NCBI GenBank assembly: GCA_002721895.1
Contig: PBLV01000048.1
Location: forward strand, 17,977-81,976
Source: Verrucomicrobiales bacterium
GTDB taxonomy: Bacteria; Verrucomicrobiota; Verrucomicrobiae; Limisphaerales; UBA1100
DNA: 64,000 nt
Direction: 5' to 3'
Shown piece after piece: positions 43,793 through 51,514 of this stretch (its first letter is position 1; each line of letters starts with the position of its first letter). The notes under the pieces are model-generated. The model did no database searches, was not told the origin of the DNA, and saw nothing but the letters and a program-made list of their open reading frames with translations. Both the position numbers and the translations under genes were made by a program.

Positions 43793-44017
43793 GTCTCCTG
43801 GATCCGTCGGGCGTGTCCTTGTACACAGCCCCCCGGGTTTTACCCACAAAGACCGGCCGGCAGCCGCTGCCTTGCACAACGGCTCACCGACCGGCTTTGT
43901 TGGTATCATAAGACGCGGCCAACCCACCGAATGGCAGGGCAGCCGCGCACCCCCTTGGCTCTGTCGTAAAAATCCCTTGATGATGTTTCGCAAGCTGCAT
44001 TTTCTGTCGCTCTCGAT
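43793..44017 (-). promoter_or_regulatory. Structured leader upstream of the 1053-aa secreted protein
   Basis: The 225-nt gap between mraZ and the secreted-protein gene holds three hairpins on the minus strand: CGCGGC/GCCGCG with inner pairs (43914-43947), a long stem of about 18 bp with one bulge (43848-43898) and GGGC-GTGT/ACAC-GCCC (43809-43831), plus GGGTAAAACCC between the last two. None is followed by a T run. The frame of the downstream gene stays open through the region, but the signal peptide argues it is untranslated. I compared it by eye with c-di-GMP and cobalamin riboswitch motifs and found no match. Confidence 0.4.
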
Positions 44018-44482
44018 TTATTCCATCATCCGAAAAGCCTCCGAAGCCATCATTCGGTCGGATTCAGCCACCGCCTCATAACGGCCCGGCTGCCAAATCT
44101 CAAACCGATCCAGCAAACCTACCAGCACCGCTTCCTCCACTATTCCGGCTTTGGCCGCCATTTCCTCGGGGAGGCAAATGCGGCCAGCCTTATCCAAGGC
44201 AACCTGCACCGATTCGCTTCCAATAAATCGTTTGAGCAAAACCTTGTTCGGGTCATCATTTCCCATGGCATCAATATCACCCATTAGCTTTGCCATTTGC
44301 CCGGGAGGCAACACCCGCAAACAAGTCCCTTGTTTTGATTTCGGCCAAACCATCATGGTGAATTCAAACCCCTTTTCCGTTGGCCGCCACTTCGCAGGCA
44401 CCTGAACACGCCGCTTCCCGTCCACTCCATGTCGATAGAGTGAATTGTAATACACAGGCGTATTTGTGCCATATTCCGACAT
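44018..44482 (-). CDS. mraZ: Transcriptional regulator MraZ
   Basis: A 154-aa AbrB-like DNA-binding protein that heads the dcw cluster and in studied bacteria represses it. It has two SpoVT-AbrB-type repeats with the DxxGR-like motifs DGKRRVQVPAKW (about 21-32) and DKAGRICLPEEM (about 98-109). ATG 44482 is preceded by an AT-rich promoter region with DnaA boxes. The stop is 225 nt before the next gene, an unusually large distance for mraZ, which normally abuts rsmH. Confidence 0.93.
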   Translation of the reverse strand: MSEYGTNTPVYYNSLYRHGVDGKRRVQVPAKWRPTEKGFEFTMMVWPKSKQGTCLRVLPPGQMAKLMGDIDAMGNDDPNKVLLKRFIGSESVQVALDKAGRICLPEEMAAKAGIVEEAVLVGLLDRFEIWQPGRYEAVAESDRMMASEAFRMME

Positions 44483-44533
44483 CGATCGCGTGCTGCACTA
44501 TTAACCCACTTCGCCACACAACGCAACACTTTA

Positions 44534-44563
44534 TTTATATTTATTCACATAGGTCAACCACAA
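44534..44563 (-). promoter_or_regulatory. Candidate mraZ (dcw) promoter
   Basis: On the minus strand TTGTGG (44563-44558), an 18-nt spacer and TATAAA (44539-44534), about 50 nt before the mraZ ATG; TTGACC (44557-44552) is an alternative -35 at poorer spacing. A perfect DnaA box occupies the spacer next to the -10. I looked for MraZ operator repeats (TGGG at 10-nt intervals) and saw none convincing. Confidence 0.5.
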
Positions 44564-44612
44564 AAATGACCATTTAAAGGGGTTTTTTCCAGCTTTATTC
44601 ACACTATTCACA
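44541..44612 (+). promoter_or_regulatory. Cluster of DnaA-box sequences between mraZ and queA
   Basis: TTATTCACA occurs at 44541-44549 and 44595-44603, both perfect matches to the DnaA-box consensus TTWTNCACA, and CTATTCACA (one mismatch) at 44604-44612, all in the same orientation inside a 173-nt AT-rich gap. The last two are adjacent at 9-nt spacing. The first overlaps the mraZ promoter spacer. Confidence 0.55.
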
Positions 44613-44642
44613 GAAAACTCGCATTCTGGTTTCTTCCCCCTC

Positions 44643-44648
44643 TAGAAT
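44643..44648 (+). promoter_or_regulatory. Candidate -10 element of queA
   Basis: TAGAAT lies 7 nt before the queA GTG, with no Shine-Dalgarno in between, matching the geometry of the lpxI promoter. No good -35 is visible at 16-18 nt upstream. Confidence 0.35.
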
Positions 44649-44655
44649 CCGCCCT

Positions 44656-45732
44656 GTGGCTCTGCCCCTCCTGAAAACTGCCGATTTTGATTACACCCTC
44701 CCCCCCGCCCTGATTGCACAAACCCCGTCAAGACAGCGGGACGCTTCGCAATTACTGTCGCTTGACCGGGTCACGGGAACTGTTTCCCACCACCAATTTC
44801 GTGATCTCCCGTCTTTGCTCCATCCCGGGGATGTATTGGTTATGAACGATTCCCGCGTTATTCCTGCCCGGCTCCGCGCCAGAAAACTCACAGGTGCTCG
44901 GATCGAATTGCTGTTGCTGGAGGAAAACACCGAGAACGACTGGTGGGCCCTCCTTCGCCCCAGCAAGCGACTGAAAATTGGGATGGAGATCGAAATTTGT
45001 GATCACCGACGTAAGTCCACTGGCACCACCGCAATCATCACCGGGAAAAGCGTGGAAGGTCACGCCCGCATTCAGTTCAGCAAAAACATTCATCCAATCT
45101 TGGAACAGATTGGCGAGCCTCCTTTGCCTCCCTACATACGACGCCCCTCAGGCAGCCGCCCCGCCGACCTTGCCCGCTACCAAACCGTCTTTGCCCAATC
45201 CCCCGGATCCGTTGCCGCTCCCACGGCCGGACTCCACTTTACTCCTGCTCTCCTAAACAAACTACGTCGTAGAGGCGTCATCCCGTGTACACTCACACTT
45301 CACGTCGGACTCGGCACCTTTTCCCCCGTCAAAGCCTCGCGCATTCAGGACCATCGAATGCATGAGGAACGCTATACACTTTCTGGCCCCACCGCGGCTA
45401 TTCTTAACAAGGCACGCCGCGACCACCGCCGCATCATTGCCGTCGGAACCACCTCCCTCCGCGTTCTCGAATCTCTCGCACGCAGCCATGCGACCTTCGG
45501 GCCAGCCACGGGTCGGACGAGGATATTCATTTATCCACCCAGCGAGTTTCATGCCGTCGACGCCTTGATCACTAATTTCCACCTTCCCCAGTCGACCCTC
45601 CTTATGCTGATAAGTGCCTTCGCCACCCCCGGCCAACTTCACGGCCGCGAAACCATCCTAGCCACCTACGCCACCGCTATCCGCAAAAAATATCGCTTCT
45701 TCAGCTACGGCGATGCCATGTTTATACAGTGA
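44656..45732 (+). CDS. queA: S-adenosylmethionine:tRNA ribosyltransferase-isomerase QueA
   Basis: A 358-aa cytosolic enzyme transferring the ribosyl part of SAM to 7-aminomethyl-7-deazaguanine in tRNA, forming epoxyqueuosine. Typical features: FDYTLPPALIAQTPSRQRDAS at the N-terminus, GDVLVMNDSRVIPARL, VAAPTAGLHFT, HVGLGTFSPVK and NFHLPQSTLLMLISAFA. GTG start at 44656; the C-terminus overlaps the next start (GTGA). It is divergent from mraZ. Confidence 0.95.
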   Translation: MALPLLKTADFDYTLPPALIAQTPSRQRDASQLLSLDRVTGTVSHHQFRDLPSLLHPGDVLVMNDSRVIPARLRARKLTGARIELLLLEENTENDWWALLRPSKRLKIGMEIEICDHRRKSTGTTAIITGKSVEGHARIQFSKNIHPILEQIGEPPLPPYIRRPSGSRPADLARYQTVFAQSPGSVAAPTAGLHFTPALLNKLRRRGVIPCTLTLHVGLGTFSPVKASRIQDHRMHEERYTLSGPTAAILNKARRDHRRIIAVGTTSLRVLESLARSHATFGPATGRTRIFIYPPSEFHAVDALITNFHLPQSTLLMLISAFATPGQLHGRETILATYATAIRKKYRFFSYGDAMFIQ

Positions 45733-46415
45733 TCCGCCCCTTCGTCCTCATCAACATGGCCATGACCGCCGATGGTAAAATCGCCTCGGCAAACCGCGCC
45801 GTAACCAAGCTGGGCAGCCGCCGAGACTTTGGCCATCTGCTTTCATTGCGCGCCACTGTTGATGCCGTGATGACCGGTGCAGGCACTATAAATGCTCAAC
45901 CGGATATCACCCTTGGCCCCGGTTCTCGCCAGTATTCTGAAATAAGGGCGGCAAGGGGACTCTCCGACGCCCCCCTGCGAATCTTAGCAAGCGGTTCCGG
46001 ACGACTAAACCCCAAGGCAAAGATTTTCCGTTCCCCCGGAGCCCCCATCATTGTCCTCACGACCAAACAAATGCATCGGGCGCGCCGACATACTCTCGCC
46101 GAAACCGCCGCCGAAGTTTGTGAATTTGGACGCAGCAAAATTGACATGCGCAAGGCTTTGAACTGGTTGCGAGTTGAAAATGGCGTCAAGCGACTCCTTT
46201 GTGAAGGCGGCGGTCAATTGAACGGCACCCTGCTAGCTGCGGGATTGGTTGATGAAATTAACCTGACCATTTGCCCCAAGATCATGTCCGGCAAATCAGC
46301 CCCGACCATCGCCGACAGCCCGATTGCCGAAAGCCTCATGGACGCCCGACAGTTCAAATTGAAATCAATGCGCCCCGCAAGCGGCGAGGTGTTTTTGGTA
46401 TATCGTACAGATTAA
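45729..46415 (+). CDS. RibD C-terminal-type pyrimidine/dihydrofolate reductase family protein
   Basis: A 228-aa stand-alone reductase domain of the RibD_C/DHFR-like family: NMAMTADGKIASANR near the N-terminus, VDAVMTGAGTINAQ, and LLCEGGGQLNGTLLAAGLVDEI, the NADPH-binding core. RibD itself has an N-terminal deaminase domain that is absent here, so this is either the reductase half of riboflavin synthesis (5-amino-6-ribosylamino-uracil phosphate reduction) or a related reductase. GTG start coupled to the queA stop. Its TAA overlaps the stop of murI by 4 nt. Confidence 0.82.
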   Translation: MIRPFVLINMAMTADGKIASANRAVTKLGSRRDFGHLLSLRATVDAVMTGAGTINAQPDITLGPGSRQYSEIRAARGLSDAPLRILASGSGRLNPKAKIFRSPGAPIIVLTTKQMHRARRHTLAETAAEVCEFGRSKIDMRKALNWLRVENGVKRLLCEGGGQLNGTLLAAGLVDEINLTICPKIMSGKSAPTIADSPIAESLMDARQFKLKSMRPASGEVFLVYRTD

Positions 46416-47215
46416 AGAAGGCTCACCTGTTCGACCTCCGCGGGCTGCCCAAGGAATTGGACTCCCAGTTCAGAAAACTTGGGGACCGCGTCCGTAAAAA
46501 AAAGCCGCAGGTTGCCCTGCCCACCCTGTTCGTTAAGCAATCCCAACCGTTCCAGTTCACGTTGAATGAACTGGGCACAGCTTTCGGCGGAATCCACCAG
46601 AAAAACAGTCTCGCCAACAGTATCGGCTATGGCCTGTTTCAGGATAGGATAATGTGTGCAACCCAAGACCAGCGTATCGATTTTTTGAGCGAGAAGAGGC
46701 GCTAAGTATTCCTTTAAAACCGAACCCGTCACCTCATGTTGCTGCCAGCCCTCCTCGGCCAAAGGAACCAACAGTGGACACGGACGGGCATGAACCTGTG
46801 CATCCGGCTTGAGGGCAACGATGGCACGATGATAAGCTTGGCTGCGGATGGTTGCAGCGGTGCCAATCACGCCGATACGGCCCGTGCTCGTCCGCTCGAT
46901 GGCGGCAATGGCCCCGGGCGAGATCACTCCAAACACAGGCATCGAAAACCGCCTTTCCAACTCAGACAGGGCGGTGGCACTGGCGCTATTGCACGCAACC
47001 ACCAGAGCCTTGACATTGTGTTTCGCCAAGAATTCAGCGTCCTCGCAGGCAAAGCGCGTGACTGTCTCGGCGGATTTTGTGCCGTACGGCACACGAGCCG
47101 TGTCTCCCAGATACACCAGATGTTCGGAGGGCAACAGACGACGGACTTGCCGTACCACAGTAAGGCCGCCAATGCCGGAGTCAAAGATGCCGATGGATTG
47201 TGTGGCGTCCGCCAT
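46412..47215 (-). CDS. murI: Glutamate racemase MurI
   Basis: A 267-aa enzyme supplying D-glutamate for MurD. It has GIFDSGIGGLTVVRQV at the N-terminus, the two catalytic cysteines C75 (VACNSASA) and C186 (LGCTHYP), and the YLGDTARVPYG segment. It is transcribed toward the RibD-like gene, sharing a 4-nt stop overlap. Close to the dcw cluster but in a separate unit. Confidence 0.96.
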   Translation of the reverse strand: MADATQSIGIFDSGIGGLTVVRQVRRLLPSEHLVYLGDTARVPYGTKSAETVTRFACEDAEFLAKHNVKALVVACNSASATALSELERRFSMPVFGVISPGAIAAIERTSTGRIGVIGTAATIRSQAYHRAIVALKPDAQVHARPCPLLVPLAEEGWQQHEVTGSVLKEYLAPLLAQKIDTLVLGCTHYPILKQAIADTVGETVFLVDSAESCAQFIQRELERLGLLNEQGGQGNLRLFFTDAVPKFSELGVQFLGQPAEVEQVSLL

Positions 47216-47262
47216 GGGGTGGAATGTGGGAGGAGTGCGGCAGATTCGTCACGCCCAAAAAC

Positions 47263-47325
47263 TTGACTCATGGCCGCGGTATCCCTAGATTGCCCGTCCC
47301 TTATCCAATTTTACACAAGGGCAAT
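47263..47325 (+). promoter_or_regulatory. gltA promoter and SD-sequestering inverted repeat
   Basis: TTGACT (47263-47268), 17-nt spacer and TAGATT (47286-47291) make a good sigma-70-type promoter. The early transcript contains ATTGCCC (47289-47295) and GGGCAAT (47319-47325), a perfect 7-bp inverted repeat whose right arm includes part of the AAGGG ribosome-binding sequence and ends 4 nt before the gltA ATG. Folding would hide the SD, so translation may be regulated. Confidence 0.5.
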
Positions 47326-47329
47326 CGCC

Positions 47330-48472
47330 ATGACTATGAGTGAATCCACCCAACAAATCGACAAAGGCATGGCCGGAGTGGTCGCGGCGAACACGTACCT
47401 CAGCGACGTGCGCGGCGACATCGGCGAGCTGATTTACTGCGGCTACAATATCAATGACCTCGCGGAAAACGCGACGTACGAGGAAGTTGTCTATCTGCTT
47501 TACCACAAGCGGCTGCCCAACGCCGACGAACTGGCGGCGCTGAAGCAAGACCTCGCCTCGCGGCGCGAAATCCCCGCGGGCGTGGTCGAGCTGATCAAGG
47601 GCCTGCCGGCCGACACGCAGCCGATGCACGCACTGCGCACCGCCGTCAGCGCGCTGGGTTGTTACGATGACAATCCCGAGACCGGCGACGACCTTGACGG
47701 CGCGCGCACCAAGAGCCTGAATCTCATCGCGCAGGTGCCCGTGCTCATCGCGGCCTTCCACCGCAACCGCCAGGGCAAGGAGATCCTCGCGAGCGATCCC
47801 GAGCTGGGCGAGGCGGCCAACTTTCTGTGGCTGATCAATGGCGAGAAGCCCAGCGCCGACATGGAGCGCACCATCGACATCTGCTACATCCTGCACGCCG
47901 ACCACGGCTTCAATGCCAGCACCTTCAGCAGCCGCGTGACCATCGCGACGCTGAGCGACGTTTACAGCGCCATCACCAGTGCCATCGGCACCCTCAAGGG
48001 CCCGTTGCACGGCGGCGCCAACGAGGGCGTCATCAAGATGCTCCACGAGATCGGCGAGGTCGACAAGGTGGACGCCTACGTTGAGGATTGCCTGGCCAAC
48101 AAACGCCGCATCATGGGCATCGGCCACCGCGTGTACACCACGCTGGACCCGCGCGCACCGCACCTCAAGCGCATGGCGCAAAAGCTCACCAACGAGCTGG
48201 GCGAGACCAAGTGGATCGACATGAGCGAGCGCATCGCCGAGTTGATGAAGGAAAAGAAGAACCTCAACGCCAATGTGGACTTCTACTCCGCCACCGTCTA
48301 CTACAGCCTCGGCATCCCGACCGACCTGTTCACGCCCATCTTCGCCATCGCGCGCACGGCGGGCTGGACGGCGCACATCCTCGAGCACCTCGACGGCAAC
48401 CGCCTCATCCGCCCCAAGGCCGAGTATGCCGGCGACGAGGGCCTCGAGTGGGTGCCGGTGGAGAATCGTTAA
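47330..48472 (+). CDS. gltA: Citrate synthase
   Basis: A 380-aa enzyme condensing oxaloacetate and acetyl-CoA to citrate. Catalytic residues are visible: H227 (GPLHGGANE), H266 (GIGHRVYTTLDPR) and D317 (NVDFYS). The length matches the short, non-allosteric class (about 370-390 aa), which also includes 2-methylcitrate synthases; neighbouring sucCD genes favour the TCA-cycle role. ATG 47330 has AAGGG at 8-nt spacing; further upstream in-frame codons lie in the promoter. Strong G+C-ending codon bias suggests high expression. Confidence 0.93.
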   Translation: MTMSESTQQIDKGMAGVVAANTYLSDVRGDIGELIYCGYNINDLAENATYEEVVYLLYHKRLPNADELAALKQDLASRREIPAGVVELIKGLPADTQPMHALRTAVSALGCYDDNPETGDDLDGARTKSLNLIAQVPVLIAAFHRNRQGKEILASDPELGEAANFLWLINGEKPSADMERTIDICYILHADHGFNASTFSSRVTIATLSDVYSAITSAIGTLKGPLHGGANEGVIKMLHEIGEVDKVDAYVEDCLANKRRIMGIGHRVYTTLDPRAPHLKRMAQKLTNELGETKWIDMSERIAELMKEKKNLNANVDFYSATVYYSLGIPTDLFTPIFAIARTAGWTAHILEHLDGNRLIRPKAEYAGDEGLEWVPVENR

Positions 48473-48494
48473 ACACCACAAATTACTTGAACGC

Positions 48495-48533
48495 CCGGTG
48501 CCCTTGCCGCATAGCAGGGGCACCGGTTTTTTT
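48495..48533 (+). terminator. Rho-independent terminator between gltA and sucC
   Basis: A 9-bp stem CCGGTGCCC/GGGCACCGG (48495-48503 with 48518-48526) with a 14-nt loop and seven T (48527-48533). The sucC ATG starts at 48536, three nt after the T run; the only SD-like AGGGG (48516-48520) is partly in the right arm of the stem. It may attenuate sucCD expression relative to gltA. Confidence 0.88.
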
Positions 48534-48535
48534 AT

Positions 48536-49738
48536 ATGAATCTGCACGAATATCAGGCCAAGGAATTGATGCGGCGCCACGGGGTGGCCGTGCCCGCCGG
48601 CGAGCCGGCCACTTCGCTGGATGAAGCCAAGGCGGCGATTGAGAAACTCTTTGCCGAGGGCAATAGCCGCGTGGTTGTCAAAAGCCAAATCCACGCCGGC
48701 GGCCGGGGGAAAGGGACGTTTAAGGATGGCTTTCAGGGCGGGGTGCATTTGGCGGATTCGGCGGAGGATGCATTTGCCAAGGCGGAGGCGATGTTTGGCA
48801 ATGTGTTGGTGACGAAGCAAACGGGTGAAGAGGGCAAGCAGGTGAACCGGTTGCTGATCACCTCGGCGCAGGATATTAAAAGCGAATATTATGTGGCGGT
48901 GTTGCTGGACCGCGCGCAGGGACGGCCGATCTTGATGGCGAGCGCGGAAGGCGGCGTGAACATCGAGGAGGTGGCGGAGGCGACGCCGGAGAAGATTTTT
49001 AAGGAGACGATTGATCCCGATTTGGGCATGCAGTCGTTTCAGGGGCGCAAGATCGCGATTGCCCTCGGATTGCGCGGCAAGCTCATCGGGCAGTGCGCGC
49101 GGTTGCTGCAGAATTTGTACCGCACGTGGGCTGAGTGCGATGCCTCGATGGTGGAGGTGAACCCGATGGCGCTCATCGCCAACGACGACGGAACCGAGTC
49201 GGTGGTGGCGCTGGATGCGAAAATGTCCATCGACTCCAACGCGATGTTTCGCCACAAGGACATCGCCGAGATGCGCGACCTGTCCGAAGAGGATCCGCTG
49301 GAGGTTGAGGCAGGCAAGTTTGACCTCAACTACATCAAGCTCGACGGCAACATCGCCTGCCTTGTCAACGGCGCCGGGCTGGCGATGTCCACGATGGACG
49401 CCATCAAGCATTACGGCGGCGAACCAGCCAACTTCCTCGACGTCGGCGGCGGCGCCACGCAGGAACAGGTCAAAGCCGCCTTCGAGATAATCCTCAGCGA
49501 TCCCGCCGTCGAGGCGATCCTCGTCAACATTTTCGGCGGCATCATGAACTGCAACACCATCGCCGAGGGCGTCGTGGCTGCCGCCCAGGAAACCGACCTC
49601 AAGCTCCCGCTCGTCGTTCGTCTCGAGGGCAACAACGTCGACGCCGGACGCGAAACCCTGGCCGAGTCCGGCATCTCCATCATCACCGCCGGCACAATGG
49701 CCGAGGCCGCGCAAAAATCAGTCGAAGCCGCCAAGTAA
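48536..49738 (+). CDS. sucC: Succinyl-CoA synthetase beta subunit
   Basis: A 400-aa ATP-grasp subunit of the TCA-cycle enzyme that interconverts succinyl-CoA and succinate with ATP or GTP formation. The N-terminus [16 protein letters not shown] is the family's canonical start and fixes ATG 48536. Further motifs: [27 protein letters not shown] and [23 protein letters not shown] in the CoA-ligase domain. It is followed 4 nt later by sucD. Confidence 0.96.
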   Translation: MNLHEYQAKELMRRHGVAVPAGEPATSLDEAKAAIEKLFAEGNSRVVVKSQIHAGGRGKGTFKDGFQGGVHLADSAEDAFAKAEAMFGNVLVTKQTGEEGKQVNRLLITSAQDIKSEYYVAVLLDRAQGRPILMASAEGGVNIEEVAEATPEKIFKETIDPDLGMQSFQGRKIAIALGLRGKLIGQCARLLQNLYRTWAECDASMVEVNPMALIANDDGTESVVALDAKMSIDSNAMFRHKDIAEMRDLSEEDPLEVEAGKFDLNYIKLDGNIACLVNGAGLAMSTMDAIKHYGGEPANFLDVGGGATQEQVKAAFEIILSDPAVEAILVNIFGGIMNCNTIAEGVVAAAQETDLKLPLVVRLEGNNVDAGRETLAESGISIITAGTMAEAAQKSVEAAK

Positions 49739-49742
49739 CGCC

Positions 49743-50633
49743 ATGTCCATTCTCGTAAAACCTGACACCAAGTTCATCGTCCAAGGCATCACCGGCGGTT
49801 TCGGCGGACGCCATGCCCAACTGAGCCTCGACTACGGCTCGCAACTCGTCGCCGGCGTCACTCCCGGCAAGGGCGGGCAAACGTTTGCCGAAACCGTGCC
49901 CATCTACGACAGCGTCGCCGAGGCCGTCGCGGAGACGGGGGCGACGGCGACGGCTGTTTTCGTGCCACCGCCCTTTGCCGCCGATGCCATTCTTGAGGGC
50001 ATCGATGCCGGGCTGGAGCTGGTCGTGGCCATCACCGAGGGCATTCCCGTGCGCGACATGGTGAGCGTGAAAAAAGTTTTGGATGCCAGCGAAACGAAAT
50101 TGATTGGCCCGAACTGCCCCGGTGTCGTCACGCCCGGCGAGGGCGAAGATTCCAGCGGCGGCTGCCGCATCGGCATTTCGCCCGGCTACATTCACAAGGC
50201 GGGCAACATCGGCGTCGTTTCCCGCAGTGGCACGCTCACCTACGAGGCGGTGTGGCAACTCACCAGCGCTGGAGTCGGCCAATCGACCTGCGTGGGCATC
50301 GGCGGCGATCCCGTGCCGGGCATGTCGCATCTCGATGTGCTCAAGCTTTTCAATGACGACCCCGACACGCACGGCATCATCATGATCGGCGAGATCGGCG
50401 GCACCGCCGAGGAGGAAGCCGCCGCGTGGGCAGCGGTGAACTGCGACAAGCCGATTGCCGGCTTCATCGCCGGCGCCACCGCCCCGCCAGGACGCCGCAT
50501 GGGCCATGCGGGCGCCATCGTGAGTGGCGGCAAGGGCACGGCGGAGGCGAAGAAAGCCGCCTTCCGCGAGGCGGGCATTGGCGTGGCGGAAACGCCATCA
50601 GAAATGGCTGGCACTTTGCTGGAGATGATGTAG
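49743..50633 (+). CDS. sucD: Succinyl-CoA synthetase alpha subunit
   Basis: A 296-aa CoA-binding subunit. It has [20 protein letters not shown] at the N-terminus, [28 protein letters not shown] and the phosphorylated histidine H255 in [14 protein letters not shown]. Length and order (sucC-sucD) are canonical. The ATG lies 4 nt after the sucC stop. The next gene begins 17 nt downstream. Confidence 0.97.
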   Translation: MSILVKPDTKFIVQGITGGFGGRHAQLSLDYGSQLVAGVTPGKGGQTFAETVPIYDSVAEAVAETGATATAVFVPPPFAADAILEGIDAGLELVVAITEGIPVRDMVSVKKVLDASETKLIGPNCPGVVTPGEGEDSSGGCRIGISPGYIHKAGNIGVVSRSGTLTYEAVWQLTSAGVGQSTCVGIGGDPVPGMSHLDVLKLFNDDPDTHGIIMIGEIGGTAEEEAAAWAAVNCDKPIAGFIAGATAPPGRRMGHAGAIVSGGKGTAEAKKAAFREAGIGVAETPSEMAGTLLEMM

Positions 50634-50650
50634 CCTTTCGTCCGTCAAGG

Positions 50651-51502
50651 ATGGAGTGGTTGCACCTGATTCTAAACCTCGCGGCGTTGCTGTTGTGGAT
50701 ACACTGGCGGCATACGCCTGCCCATTCATCAGGATCCAAGGCAGGTTTCTTTAAAAGACACGGCACCCGGCTGGCACGCGGCTCGGTTGGGCTCCTGCTT
50801 TTGGCGATTTTGCTGGTTGGCCGCGCATGGTTTTATCATCGCATTGCGCCGGAAGTTGACTGGCAGCCCCGGGTCACGTTCATAGCTTTTACGCCGGAAT
50901 TCTCAGCTGCGTTCTCGCTGCCATTTACTTGGGCGGATTTTGGCAAGCAGCTTGCGTTTTCCGTGATCAGCTTTTCTGGTTGGCTGGTTTTATATAATTT
51001 TGTACTGGTATTTGCATCCACCATTAAGCCGGCCACTGAAGATGCCCGCAGGTGGAGATATTTTTTGAGAAGCCAATTGGGTTTTCTGGATATGCTTCCA
51101 GCCGTGCTGATTGTTCCACTCGCAATTTTGCTGGGGGCCTCTGTGCATTATGGTTCAGCGTGGTGGCTCATGCAATTGGGCATCCTTCCCGGCCAATCCC
51201 CCGAGGCCTTGCTTCATCTGGCTAGCGGCATGGCAGTCTTGAACCTGCGTATTGTGGCATGGATGGCCTTGGGGGTGCTCGGCCTGTATGTACTCAACAG
51301 CTACATTTATTTTGGGGAACACAAATTCTGGAAGATCATCGATTCCTCAGGGCAGGCCATGCTCAGTCCTTTACGGTTGTTCCCGTTGCAGTGGGGCAAG
51401 GTGGATTTCGCGCCCTTGGCGGCCATGGCAGCGGCTTGGGGTGGCCTGCTCCTTATGCATCCTGAGCGTTTGAGCTGGCTCTACCAGAGGTTGATTGGCT
51501 GA
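50651..51502 (+). CDS. Polytopic membrane protein with YggT-like C-terminus
   Basis: A 283-aa integral membrane protein with about six spans (about 4-20, 43-60, 97-118, 144-164, 200-225, 257-275). The C-terminal part, SPLRLFPLQWGKVDFAPLAA following a span, resembles the YggT-family motif (a Leu/Pro-rich loop, then 'G.iDfSP'), and the middle span pair looks like a weaker second copy; this is my inference. ATG 50651 is 17 nt after sucD. The function of YggT proteins is not firmly known. Confidence 0.6.
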   Translation: MEWLHLILNLAALLLWIHWRHTPAHSSGSKAGFFKRHGTRLARGSVGLLLLAILLVGRAWFYHRIAPEVDWQPRVTFIAFTPEFSAAFSLPFTWADFGKQLAFSVISFSGWLVLYNFVLVFASTIKPATEDARRWRYFLRSQLGFLDMLPAVLIVPLAILLGASVHYGSAWWLMQLGILPGQSPEALLHLASGMAVLNLRIVAWMALGVLGLYVLNSYIYFGEHKFWKIIDSSGQAMLSPLRLFPLQWGKVDFAPLAAMAAAWGGLLLMHPERLSWLYQRLIG

Positions 51503-51510
51503 CCAATCAA
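51491..51510 (+). terminator. Perfect hairpin between convergent genes
   Basis: TTGATTGG (51491-51498) and CCAATCAA (51503-51510) form a perfect 8-bp stem around a CTGA loop that includes the stop codon of the YggT-like gene. It lies between two convergent genes (TatD ends at 51515). No T run follows on either strand, so it is at best a weak bidirectional terminator or RNA-stability hairpin. Confidence 0.4.
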
Positions 51511-51514
51511 CGCC

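Noticed and set aside
43793..43993. Extension of the 1053-aa protein 67 codons upstream
   Set aside because: The open frame exists, but the signal peptide starting at 43792 with AGGAG before it is a better start and the extension has hairpin-forming, non-protein-like content.
43793..44017. A c-di-GMP-I or cobalamin riboswitch in the leader
   Set aside because: The conserved core words of these classes are absent; only generic hairpins remain.
44483..44655. MraZ operator repeats (TGGG at 10-nt intervals) upstream of mraZ
   Set aside because: Only scattered GTGG/TGGG words were found at the wrong spacing.
44483..44655. Firm call of this gap as the replication origin
   Set aside because: Only 173 nt, three boxes and no dnaA, dnaN or gidA gene nearby; kept as a hypothesis only.
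47285..49714. An 809-codon open frame on the minus strand opposite gltA and sucC
   Set aside because: It lies antisense to two certain enzymes, crosses their intergenic terminator, and has a low-complexity Ala/His/Arg/Asp composition typical of the reverse frame of G+C-rich coding DNA.
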